Positions 16,295 through 25,371 of a stretch of 64,000 nt of DNA are shown here, one piece after another; the stretch's first letter is position 1; the number at the start of each line of letters is the position of its first letter. Position numbers and translations under genes: made by a program. The DNA is taken from assembly GCA_910574345.1 (NCBI GenBank), contig CAJSZV010000003.1:186001-250000 (forward strand), read 5' to 3'. This DNA comes from Clostridiaceae bacterium (lineage in GTDB: Bacteria; Bacillota; Clostridia; Lachnospirales; Lachnospiraceae). Under the pieces are notes generated by a model. That model saw only the letters and a program-made list of their open reading frames with translations, did no database searches and was not told the DNA's origin.

Positions 16295-17720
16295 GATCAT
16301 AATCTTCGGAGGCACTGCGGAGGGAAGAAAACTGGCATGGTACTGCGCCGGACATGAGATCGCTGCCGCCGTCTGTGTGGTGTCGGAGTACGGAGCCGGA
16401 CTCCTTCCGGAAAGCCCCTGTATAACCATATGGGAAGGAGAAAAGGATCGGGAGGACATAGAGGCCCTTTTGGTCCGGGAAAAGCCAAAGATGGTTCTGG
16501 ACGCCACCCACCCTTACGCCGCCGCGGCGACGGAGAATATAAAGGAGGCCTGTGCGGGCCAGAAGATAACTTACATACGCATAGTCAGAGACAGCCAGGC
16601 ACAAGGGGCGGAAGGGGATGTGCGGTGGGTTTGCTCAGCTAAGGAGGCGGCTGACTATCTGTCCTTAGCAGAGGGAAACATTCTTTTGACAACGGGTACT
16701 AAGGAACTGGGGATATTTGCCGGAATCAGGGATTTTGAGAAGCGGGTCTATGCAAGAGTCCTGCCTGATGAGAAGGCCGTGAGGCTGTGCCGGGATATGG
16801 GGCTTGCAGGTTCCCATATTATGGCCATGCAGGGACCTTTTTCCGCGGAAATGAACCGGGCCATGGTGTCCGTGACAAAAGCGAAATACCTGGTGACCAA
16901 GGAGTCGGGGACAGCCGGAGGATTCCTCCAGAAACTGGAGGCGGCGGAGGCCATGAAGATTCAGGCAGTGGTCATCGGAAGACCTCCGGAGTCTGAGGGC
17001 ATAAGCCTGGAGGAGGCCATGAAGCTCATAAGCCCTTACGGCAGAATGTTCAGACAAAGGATTTTTCTGGTGGGCATAGGCATGGGGGGAGAAGGACAGC
17101 TGACAGGGGAGGCGGTTTCCTGCCTTGAGAGGGCCCAGGCAGTGATCGGGGCGGGGTCTATGGTGGAAAGGGTGGATAAGTGGTGCAGAGGGAAGGAGAC
17201 CTTTCTCTCCTACAAGCCTGAGGAGATTGTCCCATGGCTTGAGGAACACGCTTATATTGAAGAAGCGGCCATTGTCTATTCCGGCGACACAGGGTTCTAC
17301 AGCGGTGCCGGAGCCATGGCAAAACGCCTGGAACAGGAAGGGCAGCGCTATGAAGTGGTGATGGTGCCGGGGATTTCCACCGTATCTTTCCTGTGCGGAA
17401 AGCTTAAGACCTCCTGGGAAGATGTATATCTGGCAAGTCTTCACGGACGGGAGGCTAATGTGGAGGAGATGCTTAGAAGGCACAGACGGGTATTTCTCCT
17501 GATGGAGGGCACAAAATCCGTGGACAGACTGTTAGAAAGGCTTAAAAGGGAAGGATACGGAAAAGTCAGGATGTCAGGGGGCATGTCCCTGTCCCGTGCC
17601 GGGGAACGGATTGTAACGGGAACCATAGAAGAACTGAAAGACATGTTTGAGGAGGAGAACGGTTTTCCGGAAGGACCCTGGGCGGTTCTCCTGGAACAAG
17701 GTGAACGAGATGAGAGATGA
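16287..17720 (+). CDS. CbiJ-CbiE fusion: precorrin-6A reductase plus C5-methyltransferase
   Basis: One reading frame joins two enzymes. Residues about 1-250 are CbiJ/CobK (start CKIIIFGGTAEGRKLA; DATHPYAAAATENI; LLTTGTKELG), which reduces cobalt-precorrin-6A. Residues about 255-475 are CbiE (RIFLVGIGMGGEGQLT; YSGDTGFYSGA; VPGISTVSFLC), which methylates C5. Both halves keep their signature loops, and no stop or frameshift lies between them. ATG 16287 has GAGG 8 nt upstream; ATG 16281 is also in frame. Separate cbiT follows, so CbiE and CbiT are not fused as they are in CobL. Confidence 0.9.
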   Translation: MCKIIIFGGTAEGRKLAWYCAGHEIAAAVCVVSEYGAGLLPESPCITIWEGEKDREDIEALLVREKPKMVLDATHPYAAAATENIKEACAGQKITYIRIVRDSQAQGAEGDVRWVCSAKEAADYLSLAEGNILLTTGTKELGIFAGIRDFEKRVYARVLPDEKAVRLCRDMGLAGSHIMAMQGPFSAEMNRAMVSVTKAKYLVTKESGTAGGFLQKLEAAEAMKIQAVVIGRPPESEGISLEEAMKLISPYGRMFRQRIFLVGIGMGGEGQLTGEAVSCLERAQAVIGAGSMVERVDKWCRGKETFLSYKPEEIVPWLEEHAYIEEAAIVYSGDTGFYSGAGAMAKRLEQEGQRYEVVMVPGISTVSFLCGKLKTSWEDVYLASLHGREANVEEMLRRHRRVFLLMEGTKSVDRLLERLKREGYGKVRMSGGMSLSRAGERIVTGTIEELKDMFEEENGFPEGPWAVLLEQGERDER

Positions 17721-18282
17721 GTGGTTTATCCGGGGCAATGTTCCCATGACAAAATGCGAGGTGCGGGCCGTAGCCATTGCCAAACTGGAGCTGAGGCCTG
17801 ATTCCATATTGTACGATGTCGGTGCGGGAACGGGTTCCGTGTCCATAGAGGCGGCTCTGCAGATGAGGAAAGGCCGTGTGTACGCCGTTGAGCGCAATGA
17901 GGAGGCCGTAGATCTCATTTTGGCCAACAAGAAGAAATTTCATGGGGAACAAGTGACGGTTATCCATGGCAGCGCCCCGGAAAGTCTTGTTTCCCTTCCC
18001 GCGCCCACTCATGTATTCCTGGGGGGCAGCGGCGGGAAGATGGAACCGGTCATAAAGCTGGTTCTTGAGAAAAATCCTTCTGTGCGGATTGTGGCCAATG
18101 TCATCGCCCTGGAAAGCCTGTGCCGGATCCTTTCCCTGACAAAAGCCCTGGGACTTTCCGCCGAGGTGGTGTCGGTTTGGGTGGCGCGGGGGGAAAGGAA
18201 AGGAAACTGTCATTTGATGAAGGGGCAGAATCCGGTGTACATAATCTCCATGGGAGGTGCAGATCAATGGGAGGAAAGATGA
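17710..18282 (+). CDS. cbiT: Cobalt-precorrin-6B C15-methyltransferase (decarboxylating) CbiT
   Basis: A Rossmann-type methyltransferase of 190 residues. It has IRGNVPMTKCEVRA at the start, LYDVGAGTGSVSIEAA (SAM-binding motif I) and VYAVERNEEA (acidic SAM-ribose contact). It methylates C15 and decarboxylates the C12 acetate. ATG 17710 lies 6 nt after AAGGTG and overlaps the cbiE end by 11 nt. The longer frame from 17647 lies inside cbiE and is rejected. Confidence 0.93.
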   Translation: MRDEWFIRGNVPMTKCEVRAVAIAKLELRPDSILYDVGAGTGSVSIEAALQMRKGRVYAVERNEEAVDLILANKKKFHGEQVTVIHGSAPESLVSLPAPTHVFLGGSGGKMEPVIKLVLEKNPSVRIVANVIALESLCRILSLTKALGLSAEVVSVWVARGERKGNCHLMKGQNPVYIISMGGADQWEER

Positions 18283-19367
18283 CAGAAGAAAAGACGGCGG
18301 GAAAACAGGAAGGGCCAGGGATCGTGCCTGTGTCAGAGGAAGCTGAGAATCTGGCACGGCTGCGGTGGAGCCATGTGGCAAAACCCCTGAACAGCTTGGG
18401 ACTTTTGGAGGAGGCTGTCATACGCGTAGCGGGAATTCAGAGACAGGAGAAGATCTGTATCGACAAAAAGGCCCTGATCATCATGTGCGCTGACAACGGA
18501 GTGGTGGAAGAGGGAGTCACTCAGACAGGACAGGAGGTCACCGCCGTGGTGACGGAGAACTTCACCAAAGGCCTCTCCTGCGCCTGCATGATGGCAGAGC
18601 AGGCGGGGGTACGGGTGATCCCTGTTGACATAGGGGTGGCCTCGGATTTGGACCGCTGCGGAAATCGCTGTCCTCTTGTGAGAAAAAAAATATCTTACGG
18701 CACCAGAAATATGTTAAAGGAACCGGCCATGACCAGGCAGGAGACAAAGAGAGCCATTGGCACGGGAATTGATCTGGTAAGAGAGCTGAAAGAACAGGGC
18801 TACCATCTTCTGGCCGTGGGGGAAATGGGCATCGGCAATACCACCACAAGCAGCGCTGTGGCATCGGTTCTTCTGGGAATCGAATCTTCACGGCTTACAG
18901 GAAGAGGGGCGGGACTGTCCGGTCAGGGTCTTGCGAGAAAGAAAAAAGTCATTGAGGATGCCGTTGCCTTTCATAAGCCTGACAGGGAGGATGCCATAGA
19001 TGTGCTGTCCAAGGTAGGCGGCCTTGATCTGGCAGGCCTTGCGGGAGTATGTTTAGGCGGCGCCATATACCACATTCCTGTGGTTCTTGACGGAGTCATC
19101 ACCGCCGCCGCCGCCTTGGCTGCCTGCAGTCTGTGCAAAGAAACAGCCGGATATCTGATCGCGTCCCATGTATCGGCGGAGCCGGCAGGGCAGATGATTC
19201 TTGACAGACTGGGCCTGAAAGCGCCTATTCAGGGGGGCATGTGCCTGGGAGAAGGGACGGGGGCCATGGCATTTATTCCCATGCTTTCCATGGCTGTGGA
19301 TATTTACCTTCATATGAGCACTTTTGATGATATTCGCGTGGAGGAATACAAAGTTTTTGAGCAGTGA
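18279..19367 (+). CDS. cobT: Nicotinate-nucleotide--dimethylbenzimidazole phosphoribosyltransferase CobT
   Basis: CobT makes alpha-ribazole phosphate, activating the lower ligand. The 362-residue protein has CADNGVVEEGVTQTG, GEMGIGNTTTSSAV, TGRGAGLSGQGL and near the end the catalytic glutamate region GMCLGEGTGA. ATG 18279 overlaps the cbiT stop (ATGA) and has GGGAGG 4 nt upstream; another in-frame ATG lies at 18267. The frame upstream to 18120 is a shadow of cbiT. The specific benzimidazole or phenol used cannot be read from the sequence. Confidence 0.94.
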   Translation: MTEEKTAGKQEGPGIVPVSEEAENLARLRWSHVAKPLNSLGLLEEAVIRVAGIQRQEKICIDKKALIIMCADNGVVEEGVTQTGQEVTAVVTENFTKGLSCACMMAEQAGVRVIPVDIGVASDLDRCGNRCPLVRKKISYGTRNMLKEPAMTRQETKRAIGTGIDLVRELKEQGYHLLAVGEMGIGNTTTSSAVASVLLGIESSRLTGRGAGLSGQGLARKKKVIEDAVAFHKPDREDAIDVLSKVGGLDLAGLAGVCLGGAIYHIPVVLDGVITAAAALAACSLCKETAGYLIASHVSAEPAGQMILDRLGLKAPIQGGMCLGEGTGAMAFIPMLSMAVDIYLHMSTFDDIRVEEYKVFEQ

Positions 19368-19384
19368 TATTGGAGGGATGAAGG

Positions 19385-19909
19385 ATGCTGCATCTTATAA
19401 TCGGAGGAAGCGGAAGCGGAAAATCGGAATATGCGGAGAAGCTGATGATGCGGGAACCGGAAGGAAAGCGGATCTATCTTGCCACTATGAAGCCATGGGA
19501 TGAGGAATGCCGGCAGAAGATTGAGAGACACCGGATTATGCGCCGGGGAAAGGGATTTGCCACCATGGAATGCTACGGCAGGCTGGACAGTCTTGCCATA
19601 CCTCAGGGAAGCAGTGTCCTCCTGGAATGCCTGGGCAACCTGACAGCCAATCTGTTTTACAGCCAGGAGGCGGAGGGGGAGGATATGGCTCAGATTCTGA
19701 CCAATGATATTCTGGACTTGCAAAAACGGACAAAAACCCTTATGATTGTAACCAACGATATTTTTTCCGACGGGCTGTTCTATGGAGTGGAGACGGAAGC
19801 TTACCGGGCCGTACTGGGACAGGTCAATAAAAATCTGGCAAAAGAGGCGGATCAGGTGACGGAGGTCGTCTACGGAATACCTGTGCTCATACAAAAGGAG
19901 AAAACATGA
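19385..19909 (+). CDS. cobU: CobU-type adenosylcobinamide kinase/guanylyltransferase
   Basis: CobU phosphorylates adenosylcobinamide and then transfers GMP. The 174-residue protein has a canonical P-loop GGSGSGKSEYA and IERHR, matching the region of the guanylylated histidine. LLECLGNLTANLF is also present. The usual C-terminal NEVGxGIVP motif is replaced by TNDIFSDGLFYG. A second, shorter CobU-like gene at 20727 has that motif but a poor P-loop, so the two may share or divide functions. It starts 17 nt after cobT and overlaps cobS by 4 nt. Confidence 0.88.
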   Translation: MLHLIIGGSGSGKSEYAEKLMMREPEGKRIYLATMKPWDEECRQKIERHRIMRRGKGFATMECYGRLDSLAIPQGSSVLLECLGNLTANLFYSQEAEGEDMAQILTNDILDLQKRTKTLMIVTNDIFSDGLFYGVETEAYRAVLGQVNKNLAKEADQVTEVVYGIPVLIQKEKT

Positions 19910-20676
19910 GGAATCTTATGGGAAGCCTGGTCATTGCCTGTTCCATGTATTCACGAATCCCTATGCCGAAAGTTCAGTGGACAAAAGAGCGCATGAAATA
20001 TGTCATGTGTTTTTTCCCCCTTATCGGTCTTGTCATAGGCATCTGTCTGTGGGCCTGGGGGCAGATCGCCGGAGTGCTGGGCCTTGGCCTGCTGTCCTAC
20101 TGTTTGGGAGGAACCCTGCTGCCTCTTGGGATCACGGGAGGCATTCATATGGACGGATTTTTGGATGTGTCGGATGCCAGGTCTTCCTATGGAGAGCCGG
20201 AGAAAAAACTGGAGATCTTAAAGGATCCCCATGTAGGCGCCTTCGCGGTCATAAAGGGGAGCATGTATCTTTTCTTGTATCTGGCGGTTTTTTCAGAGCT
20301 TCCCGTAAGCAGGCTTCCCGCCATGGGAGCGGTGTTTGTCATAACAAGAGCCATGAGCGGGCTGTCTGTGGTCTTATTTCCCAAGGCAAGGAAAGAAGGA
20401 CTGGCGGCGGCTTTTTCCCAGGGAGCCAGGGAAAGAATCGTGTCGGGAATCATGGCCGTCTATTTCATGGGCTGTCTGGCATTTCTGTTTATGCATGAGG
20501 GATGGGAGACAGCGGCGGCGGCAGGCGGTGTCTCGGCAGTTTTGTTCTGGCGGTATTACAGAATAGCCGTGAAAGAATTTGGCGGCATGACCGGGGACCT
20601 GGCAGGGTGGTTTTTGCAGTGCACGGAGCTGGCCCTGATGGCGGTGATTGCAATCTTATCCAGGACAGCCGGTTAA
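19906..20676 (+). CDS. cobS: Adenosylcobinamide-GDP ribazoletransferase CobS
   Basis: CobS joins GDP-cobinamide and alpha-ribazole in the membrane. The 256-residue protein has several hydrophobic helices and the acidic motif GGIHMDGFLDVSDA near residue 80, followed by HVGAFAVIKG. It begins with SRIPMPKVQW, typical of the family. It overlaps cobU by ATGA. The length is normal. Confidence 0.94.
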   Translation: MRNLMGSLVIACSMYSRIPMPKVQWTKERMKYVMCFFPLIGLVIGICLWAWGQIAGVLGLGLLSYCLGGTLLPLGITGGIHMDGFLDVSDARSSYGEPEKKLEILKDPHVGAFAVIKGSMYLFLYLAVFSELPVSRLPAMGAVFVITRAMSGLSVVLFPKARKEGLAAAFSQGARERIVSGIMAVYFMGCLAFLFMHEGWETAAAAGGVSAVLFWRYYRIAVKEFGGMTGDLAGWFLQCTELALMAVIAILSRTAG

Positions 20677-20726
20677 GGCCTGAGGGATTGGTCCGAAAAC
20701 GTGCAGACATGGAGAAGGGAGATTCT

Positions 20727-21062
20727 ATGATTTTAGTGGTTGGCGGAGCGTTTCAGGGAAAACAGGAATTTGCCAGGGAGCTGGCGGCCCGCAGAAAGAT
20801 GGAGACGATAAACTTTTTCCATAACCGGATCCAGAAGATTCTGGAGGATGGGGAGGATGGGGAAGCCTATATAAGAGACCTTCTTGAGAAGACGCCGAAC
20901 GTGGTCATCGTCATGGACGAAGTGGGGGCAGGCGTAGTGCCTGTAGAACGGTCGGACCGGGAATACCGGGATGCTGTGGGCCGGGCAGGCCAGCTTCTCG
21001 CAAGGGAGGCAAAAGAGGTTTACCGGGTCATCTGCGGCATCGGAGTAAAGATTAAAGGGTAA
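20727..21062 (+). CDS. Short CobU-like protein
   Basis: The 111-residue protein matches the CobU family at both ends but lacks the middle. The N-terminus reads VVGGAFQGKQEFA, a P-loop in which the usual GKS is GKQ. The C-terminal part has DEVGAGVVP and ends GIGVKIKG, as in full-length CobU. The central histidine region and about 60 residues are missing. ATG 20727 follows AAGGGAG by 6 nt; ATG 20709 is an alternative. It sits between cobS and cbiB and close to both, so it is probably expressed with them. Its activity is unknown. Confidence 0.8.
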   Translation: MILVVGGAFQGKQEFARELAARRKMETINFFHNRIQKILEDGEDGEAYIRDLLEKTPNVVIVMDEVGAGVVPVERSDREYRDAVGRAGQLLAREAKEVYRVICGIGVKIKG

Positions 21063-21067
21063 GAGAG

Positions 21068-22066
21068 ATGAAAGAGAGAGCGTTTGTTTTGGCGGCAGGA
21101 TTCCTTCTTGATCTGTTTCTCGGAGATCCTCATACATTCCCCCATCCCGTAAGGTGGATGGGAACTTTCATCGGAAAAAGGGAAAAAGCCCTGAGAAAAC
21201 GGTATCCCAAAACAAAAGAGGGAGAATTGGCTGCAGGAGTCAATCTGGCGGCGGATGTGCTTTTTGCCACAGGTTTTGCTGTTTTTTCTGTGCGTGTTAT
21301 AGCGGGAGCCGTTCATAAGAAGCTGCGCCTGGTTCTTGACACCTTTATGTGCTATCAGATGCTGGCGGCAAAATCCCTGCTGACAGAGAGCATGAAGGTA
21401 TATGAGGAACTTGTCCATGGCAGTCTGGAGAGCGGGCGAAAGGCCGTATCCATGATCGTGGGCCGGGACACCTGGAGTCTGTCAAAGGAGGGGGTTATCA
21501 GGGCGGCGGTGGAGACTGTGGCGGAGAACACGTCGGACGGAGTCATCGCCCCTATGTTTTACATGGCCCTGGGCGGGGTTCCTCTCATGTATGTCTACAA
21601 AGCCGTGAACACCATGGATTCCATGGTGGGATATCGGAATGAAACTTATGAATATATTGGAAAATGCGGTGCTAAGCTGGATGATCTTATGAACCTGGTT
21701 CCCTCAAGAATCGGGGCCCTTCTCATGATCATCTGCTCCCGGCCTCTGGGATTTGACGCAGAGAGCGCCTGGAAGGTCTTTTGGCGGGACAGGCATAACC
21801 ATAAGAGTCCTAATTCCGCCCAGACCGAGGCGGCCTGCGCCGGAGCCCTGGGAGTGCGGCTGGCAGGGGATGCATGGTATTTTGGGGTGCTTCACAAAAA
21901 GCCTTTTATCGGGGATGACAAAAGGCCTGTGGAGGCGGAAGATATTAAGAGGGCAAACAGGCTGATGCTTGGGGCGGCGGGGGTCATGGTATCCCTCTGC
22001 ACCTTAGGACTTTTGGGACTGGAGGGGAAAACGGGAATAAGGAGGCTTTTATGGCGAAAACACTGA
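21068..22066 (+). CDS. cbiB: Adenosylcobinamide-phosphate synthase CbiB
   Basis: CbiB attaches aminopropanol (or its phosphate) to adenosylcobyric acid. The 332-residue membrane protein begins with the family pattern [19 protein letters not shown]. It contains [20 protein letters not shown] and [20 protein letters not shown], the conserved core. Four or five hydrophobic segments are visible. It starts 5 nt after the CobU-like gene and overlaps cbiP by 16 nt. Confidence 0.94.
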   Translation: MKERAFVLAAGFLLDLFLGDPHTFPHPVRWMGTFIGKREKALRKRYPKTKEGELAAGVNLAADVLFATGFAVFSVRVIAGAVHKKLRLVLDTFMCYQMLAAKSLLTESMKVYEELVHGSLESGRKAVSMIVGRDTWSLSKEGVIRAAVETVAENTSDGVIAPMFYMALGGVPLMYVYKAVNTMDSMVGYRNETYEYIGKCGAKLDDLMNLVPSRIGALLMIICSRPLGFDAESAWKVFWRDRHNHKSPNSAQTEAACAGALGVRLAGDAWYFGVLHKKPFIGDDKRPVEAEDIKRANRLMLGAAGVMVSLCTLGLLGLEGKTGIRRLLWRKH

Positions 22067-23583
22067 TGATTCAGGGCACCATGTCCAATGCAGGCAAAAG
22101 CCTGATCACTGCCGGTCTTCTGCGGATTATGAAACAGGACGGTTTTAAGGCTGCTCCTTTTAAGTCTCAGAATATGGCTCTGAATTCCTACATCACAGAG
22201 GAGGGCCTGGAGATGGGAAGAGCCCAGGCGGTTCAGGCGGAAGCGGCAGGGACAGAGCCTTCGGCGGATATGAATCCTATTTTGTTAAAGCCTACCACTG
22301 ATGTGGGCTCTCAGGTCATCGTCCACGGAATCCATGTGGGCAATATGGAGGCCAGGCAGTATTTCGCTTACAAGAAGACATTGATTCCGGAGATCCTTGC
22401 CTCCTTTGGCCGGCTGAAAGAGCAATACGACATCATTGTCATAGAAGGGGCCGGAAGCCCGGCAGAGATCAATTTAAAACAGGATGATATTGTGAATATG
22501 GGCCTGGCCGGGCTTGTGGACGCCCCCGTGCTTTTGGTGGGAGACATTGACAGAGGCGGGGTCTTTGCCCAGCTTTACGGGACGGTAATGCTTCTTGAAG
22601 AGGGGGAACGGGAGAGGATAAAAGGACTGATCATCAATAAGTTCCGGGGAGATAAGACCATCCTGGCTCCTGGAGTGGCCATGATCGAAAACTTGTGTCA
22701 GATTCCCGTGACAGGGGTGGTGCCTTTTATGGACGTGGACTTGGAGGACGAGGACAGCCTTGGGGTTCACCTGGCGGGAAAGAAGCAGGGAGGCCTGGCG
22801 GATATTGCCGTGATCCGGCTTCCAAGGATTTCTAACTTTACGGATTTTCAGGTGTTTTTTACGCTGCCGGAAGCGGGGCTTCGGTATGTGGATCATGTCA
22901 AAGCCTTAGGCAGCCCGGATATGATCATTCTTCCGGGGACGAAGAATACCATAGGGGATCTTTTGTGGATGAGGGAGACAGGTCTTGAGGCGGCGGTGTT
23001 AAAGGCGGCTGCTTTAGGGACTCCCGTATTTGGCATCTGCGGCGGGTATCAGATGATGGGCATGACCCTTCACGACCCGAAACAGGTGGAAAGCCCCCGA
23101 AAACATGTAAGAGCCATGGGGCTTTTGGATGTGGATACCGTATTTGAAGAGGACAAGACAAGAACAAGGGTCAGGGGCACCATAGGGCAGTTTGACGGTG
23201 TATTTTCCTGTCTGTCCGGTATGGATGTGAAGGGGTATGAGATCCACATGGGGACGACAAAAAGAAGAGGAGAGAGCCAGGCCTTTTCCTGTATCAGCGG
23301 ACGCCGGTCTGGCGGGGCCGGAGGGGAAAGGGAAGGAGACCAGGAGGACGGCGCCGTTAAGGGAAACTGCTGCGGTACTTATATTCACGGAATATTTGAC
23401 GGAAACAAAGTGGCACCAGAGCTTGTAAAGGCCCTGCTTAAAAGAAAAGGGCTGGAATATGGCGAACTCCACGGCAGGGATTATAAAGCCTACAAAGAGG
23501 AACAGTATGATCTGCTGGCAGAGGAACTTCGCAGACATCTGGACATGGACAGCATATACAGAATTATGGGAGTGAGACGATAG
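22051..23583 (+). CDS. cbiP: Cobyric acid synthase CbiP/CobQ
   Basis: A glutamine-dependent amidotransferase that amidates four side chains of adenosylcobyrinate a,c-diamide. The 510-residue protein has the N-terminal nucleotide loop [38 protein letters not shown], and the C-terminal glutaminase domain with [10 protein letters not shown] (catalytic Cys) and YIHGIFD (His). An insertion of about 25 residues, rich in G, R and E, precedes that histidine. The next gene starts at the base after its stop. Confidence 0.95.
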   Translation: MAKTLMIQGTMSNAGKSLITAGLLRIMKQDGFKAAPFKSQNMALNSYITEEGLEMGRAQAVQAEAAGTEPSADMNPILLKPTTDVGSQVIVHGIHVGNMEARQYFAYKKTLIPEILASFGRLKEQYDIIVIEGAGSPAEINLKQDDIVNMGLAGLVDAPVLLVGDIDRGGVFAQLYGTVMLLEEGERERIKGLIINKFRGDKTILAPGVAMIENLCQIPVTGVVPFMDVDLEDEDSLGVHLAGKKQGGLADIAVIRLPRISNFTDFQVFFTLPEAGLRYVDHVKALGSPDMIILPGTKNTIGDLLWMRETGLEAAVLKAAALGTPVFGICGGYQMMGMTLHDPKQVESPRKHVRAMGLLDVDTVFEEDKTRTRVRGTIGQFDGVFSCLSGMDVKGYEIHMGTTKRRGESQAFSCISGRRSGGAGGEREGDQEDGAVKGNCCGTYIHGIFDGNKVAPELVKALLKRKGLEYGELHGRDYKAYKEEQYDLLAEELRRHLDMDSIYRIMGVRR

Positions 23584-24204
23584 ATGGAACTGGAACAGGT
23601 ACTGCCGATGGATATTGAGAGACGGAGTTTTGAGATAATTGCACAAGAACTTGGAGAGCGGCGCCTTGACCCTGTCAATGGGGCTGTCATCAAGAGAGTC
23701 ATTCACACCACGGCGGATTTTGATTATGCGGACAACCTGATATTTTCCCCTGATGCGGTGGCCCTGGGCCTTGAGGCCTTAAGAAAGGGCATGCCTGTTG
23801 TGACGGATACCAATATGGGAAAGGCTGGAATTAATAAAAGGGCTTTAAAAAAATGGGGAAGTGAAGTATACTGTTTTATGTCGGATGAGGATGTGGCCCG
23901 GCGGGCGGCTGAGCACGGGACCACCAGAGCCTGGGCCAGCATGGAGAAAGCCGCAGAGCTTGGAAGGGACTGTATCTTTGCCATAGGCAATGCGCCTACG
24001 GCTCTTATTCGGCTTTACGAACTCATAAGAGAAGAGAAGATTCATCCGGGATTGGTTATCGGGGTGCCTGTGGGATTTGTCAATGTGATTCAGGCAAAGG
24101 AACTGATCTTGTCCCTGGATGTGCCCTGTATTGTGGCGAGAGGAAGAAAAGGCGGCAGCAATGTGGCCGCCGCTGTGGTAAACAGCCTGTTGTATCAATT
24201 ATGA
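23584..24204 (+). CDS. cbiC: Cobalt-precorrin-8 methylmutase CbiC
   Basis: CbiC moves a methyl group from C11 to C12, giving cobyrinate. The 206-residue protein has RVIHTTADFDYADN (catalytic His region), VVTDTNMGKAGI, AIGNAPTALIRLYEL and GVPVGFVNVIQAKE, all conserved. It is the last cobalamin gene here. Absent from the window are cbiA, a cobaltochelatase (cbiK/cbiX), an adenosyltransferase, cobD and cobalt transport genes, so these must lie elsewhere or be replaced. Confidence 0.94.
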   Translation: MELEQVLPMDIERRSFEIIAQELGERRLDPVNGAVIKRVIHTTADFDYADNLIFSPDAVALGLEALRKGMPVVTDTNMGKAGINKRALKKWGSEVYCFMSDEDVARRAAEHGTTRAWASMEKAAELGRDCIFAIGNAPTALIRLYELIREEKIHPGLVIGVPVGFVNVIQAKELILSLDVPCIVARGRKGGSNVAAAVVNSLLYQL

Positions 24205-24221
24205 CGAGAGGACAGTGAGAT

Positions 24222-24851
24222 ATGATTCGGATGGAGAGAACCAGCGTGATGAACCTGGAGAATGCCATGAGAGGAGCCAGAAACCCTATGAACAGCTGGG
24301 GGCGCAGGGACAGTGAGTACGATGAAGAGGGAAATTACTGCTTAGGGCCTAATGATCTGGATTTGGCGAAGAGACTGAGAAAGGCCGGCAGCGACCATAG
24401 AAAATTTATGAGACAGATTTTGGTGTCTGTGGATATTACAGCGCCGATTTATTGGTGGAAGGAATATGACACTTACAAAGTGGCTACGGTAGCCAACTCC
24501 ACCAGTACCATGCATAAGATTCACAGCAAACCTTTTGAACTGGAAGACTTCAGCCATGACCACCTGACAGAGTCGGGACTTGAGATCCTTAAGGGGATTA
24601 TGGCGGAATTGGAGAAGATCCGCCTTCGCTTTGCGGCGGGAAAGAAAAAGGAAGACTGGTATGACTTAATTCAGCTTCTGCCCTCCAGCTATAATCAGAT
24701 GCGGACCTGCACGCTGAATTATGAGACATTGGTCAATATTTACTATGCCAGAAGAAATCATAAGCTGGAGGAGTGGCACGAGTTCTGCCGCTGGGCAGAG
24801 TCTCTGCCATATGGAAGAGAATTGATTGCAGGAGAAGAGGAAACCATATGA
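24222..24851 (+). CDS. ThyX-like protein lacking the RHR motif
   Basis: A 209-residue protein with no certain family. The order of elements suggests a divergent flavin-dependent thymidylate synthase fold: VSVDITAPIYWWKEYDTYKV lies where ThyX has its RHR signature, followed by NSTSTMHKI, and the C-terminal LLPSSYNQMRTCTLNYE resembles the ThyX LP...NTE-type segment. The RHR signature itself is missing. The last bases overlap folA by ATGA, and a DHFR partner fits a folate or thymidylate role. Alternatively it is an unrelated conserved protein; I put the ThyX link at about even odds. Confidence 0.5.
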   Translation: MIRMERTSVMNLENAMRGARNPMNSWGRRDSEYDEEGNYCLGPNDLDLAKRLRKAGSDHRKFMRQILVSVDITAPIYWWKEYDTYKVATVANSTSTMHKIHSKPFELEDFSHDHLTESGLEILKGIMAELEKIRLRFAAGKKKEDWYDLIQLLPSSYNQMRTCTLNYETLVNIYYARRNHKLEEWHEFCRWAESLPYGRELIAGEEETI

Positions 24852-25342
24852 ACTTGATCGCCGCAGTTGACAGACATTGGGGCATTGGGAAAAAGGGCAG
24901 GCTTCTTGTCAGTATTCCGGAGGATCAGCGGCTGTTTCGGGAAGAAACTCTTGGAAAGACCGTGATCATGGGCAGAAAGACTCTGGAGAGCCTTCCGGGG
25001 GGAAAGCCCCTTTATGGGCGAAAGACCCTGGTGCTCACGAGAGACCCGGACTACAGGGTAAAGGGAGCCGTCTGCTGCCACAGCGTGGAGGAGGTTTTAA
25101 GGGCCGTGGAAGGCACAGCCAGGGAACACATCTTTGTGGCAGGGGGAGAGGAAATCTACAGGGAATTTCTGCCGTACTGCCGCACTGCCCATATAACATA
25201 CATTGATTATGTCTATGAAGCGGACAGATATTGTCCTGATTTGGATAAGGATCCGCAGTGGATCATGGATTTGGAGACGGAGGAGGCCACCTGCTTTGAC
25301 CTTTGTTACAGCTTCCGGCGGTATGTGAGGAGACAAGGGTAA
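24848..25342 (+). CDS. folA: Dihydrofolate reductase
   Basis: DHFR reduces dihydrofolate with NADPH. The 164-residue protein has LIAAVDRHWGIGKKG (substrate loop), VIMGRKTLESL and IFVAGGEEIYREFLP, the NADPH-binding elements. ATG 24848 overlaps the previous stop, so translation of both is coupled. The longer frame from 24773 is within the upstream gene and is rejected. DHFR normally pairs with ThyA; no thyA is in the window. Confidence 0.93.
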   Translation: MNLIAAVDRHWGIGKKGRLLVSIPEDQRLFREETLGKTVIMGRKTLESLPGGKPLYGRKTLVLTRDPDYRVKGAVCCHSVEEVLRAVEGTAREHIFVAGGEEIYREFLPYCRTAHITYIDYVYEADRYCPDLDKDPQWIMDLETEEATCFDLCYSFRRYVRRQG

Positions 25343-25371
25343 GGGAGAGCCATAAGGAGATAGGATAACGA

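Noticed and set aside
16665-17483. Long minus-strand frame in the cbiJ-cbiE gene
   Set aside because: Low-complexity, His/Leu-rich shadow of the coding strand; no ribosome site.
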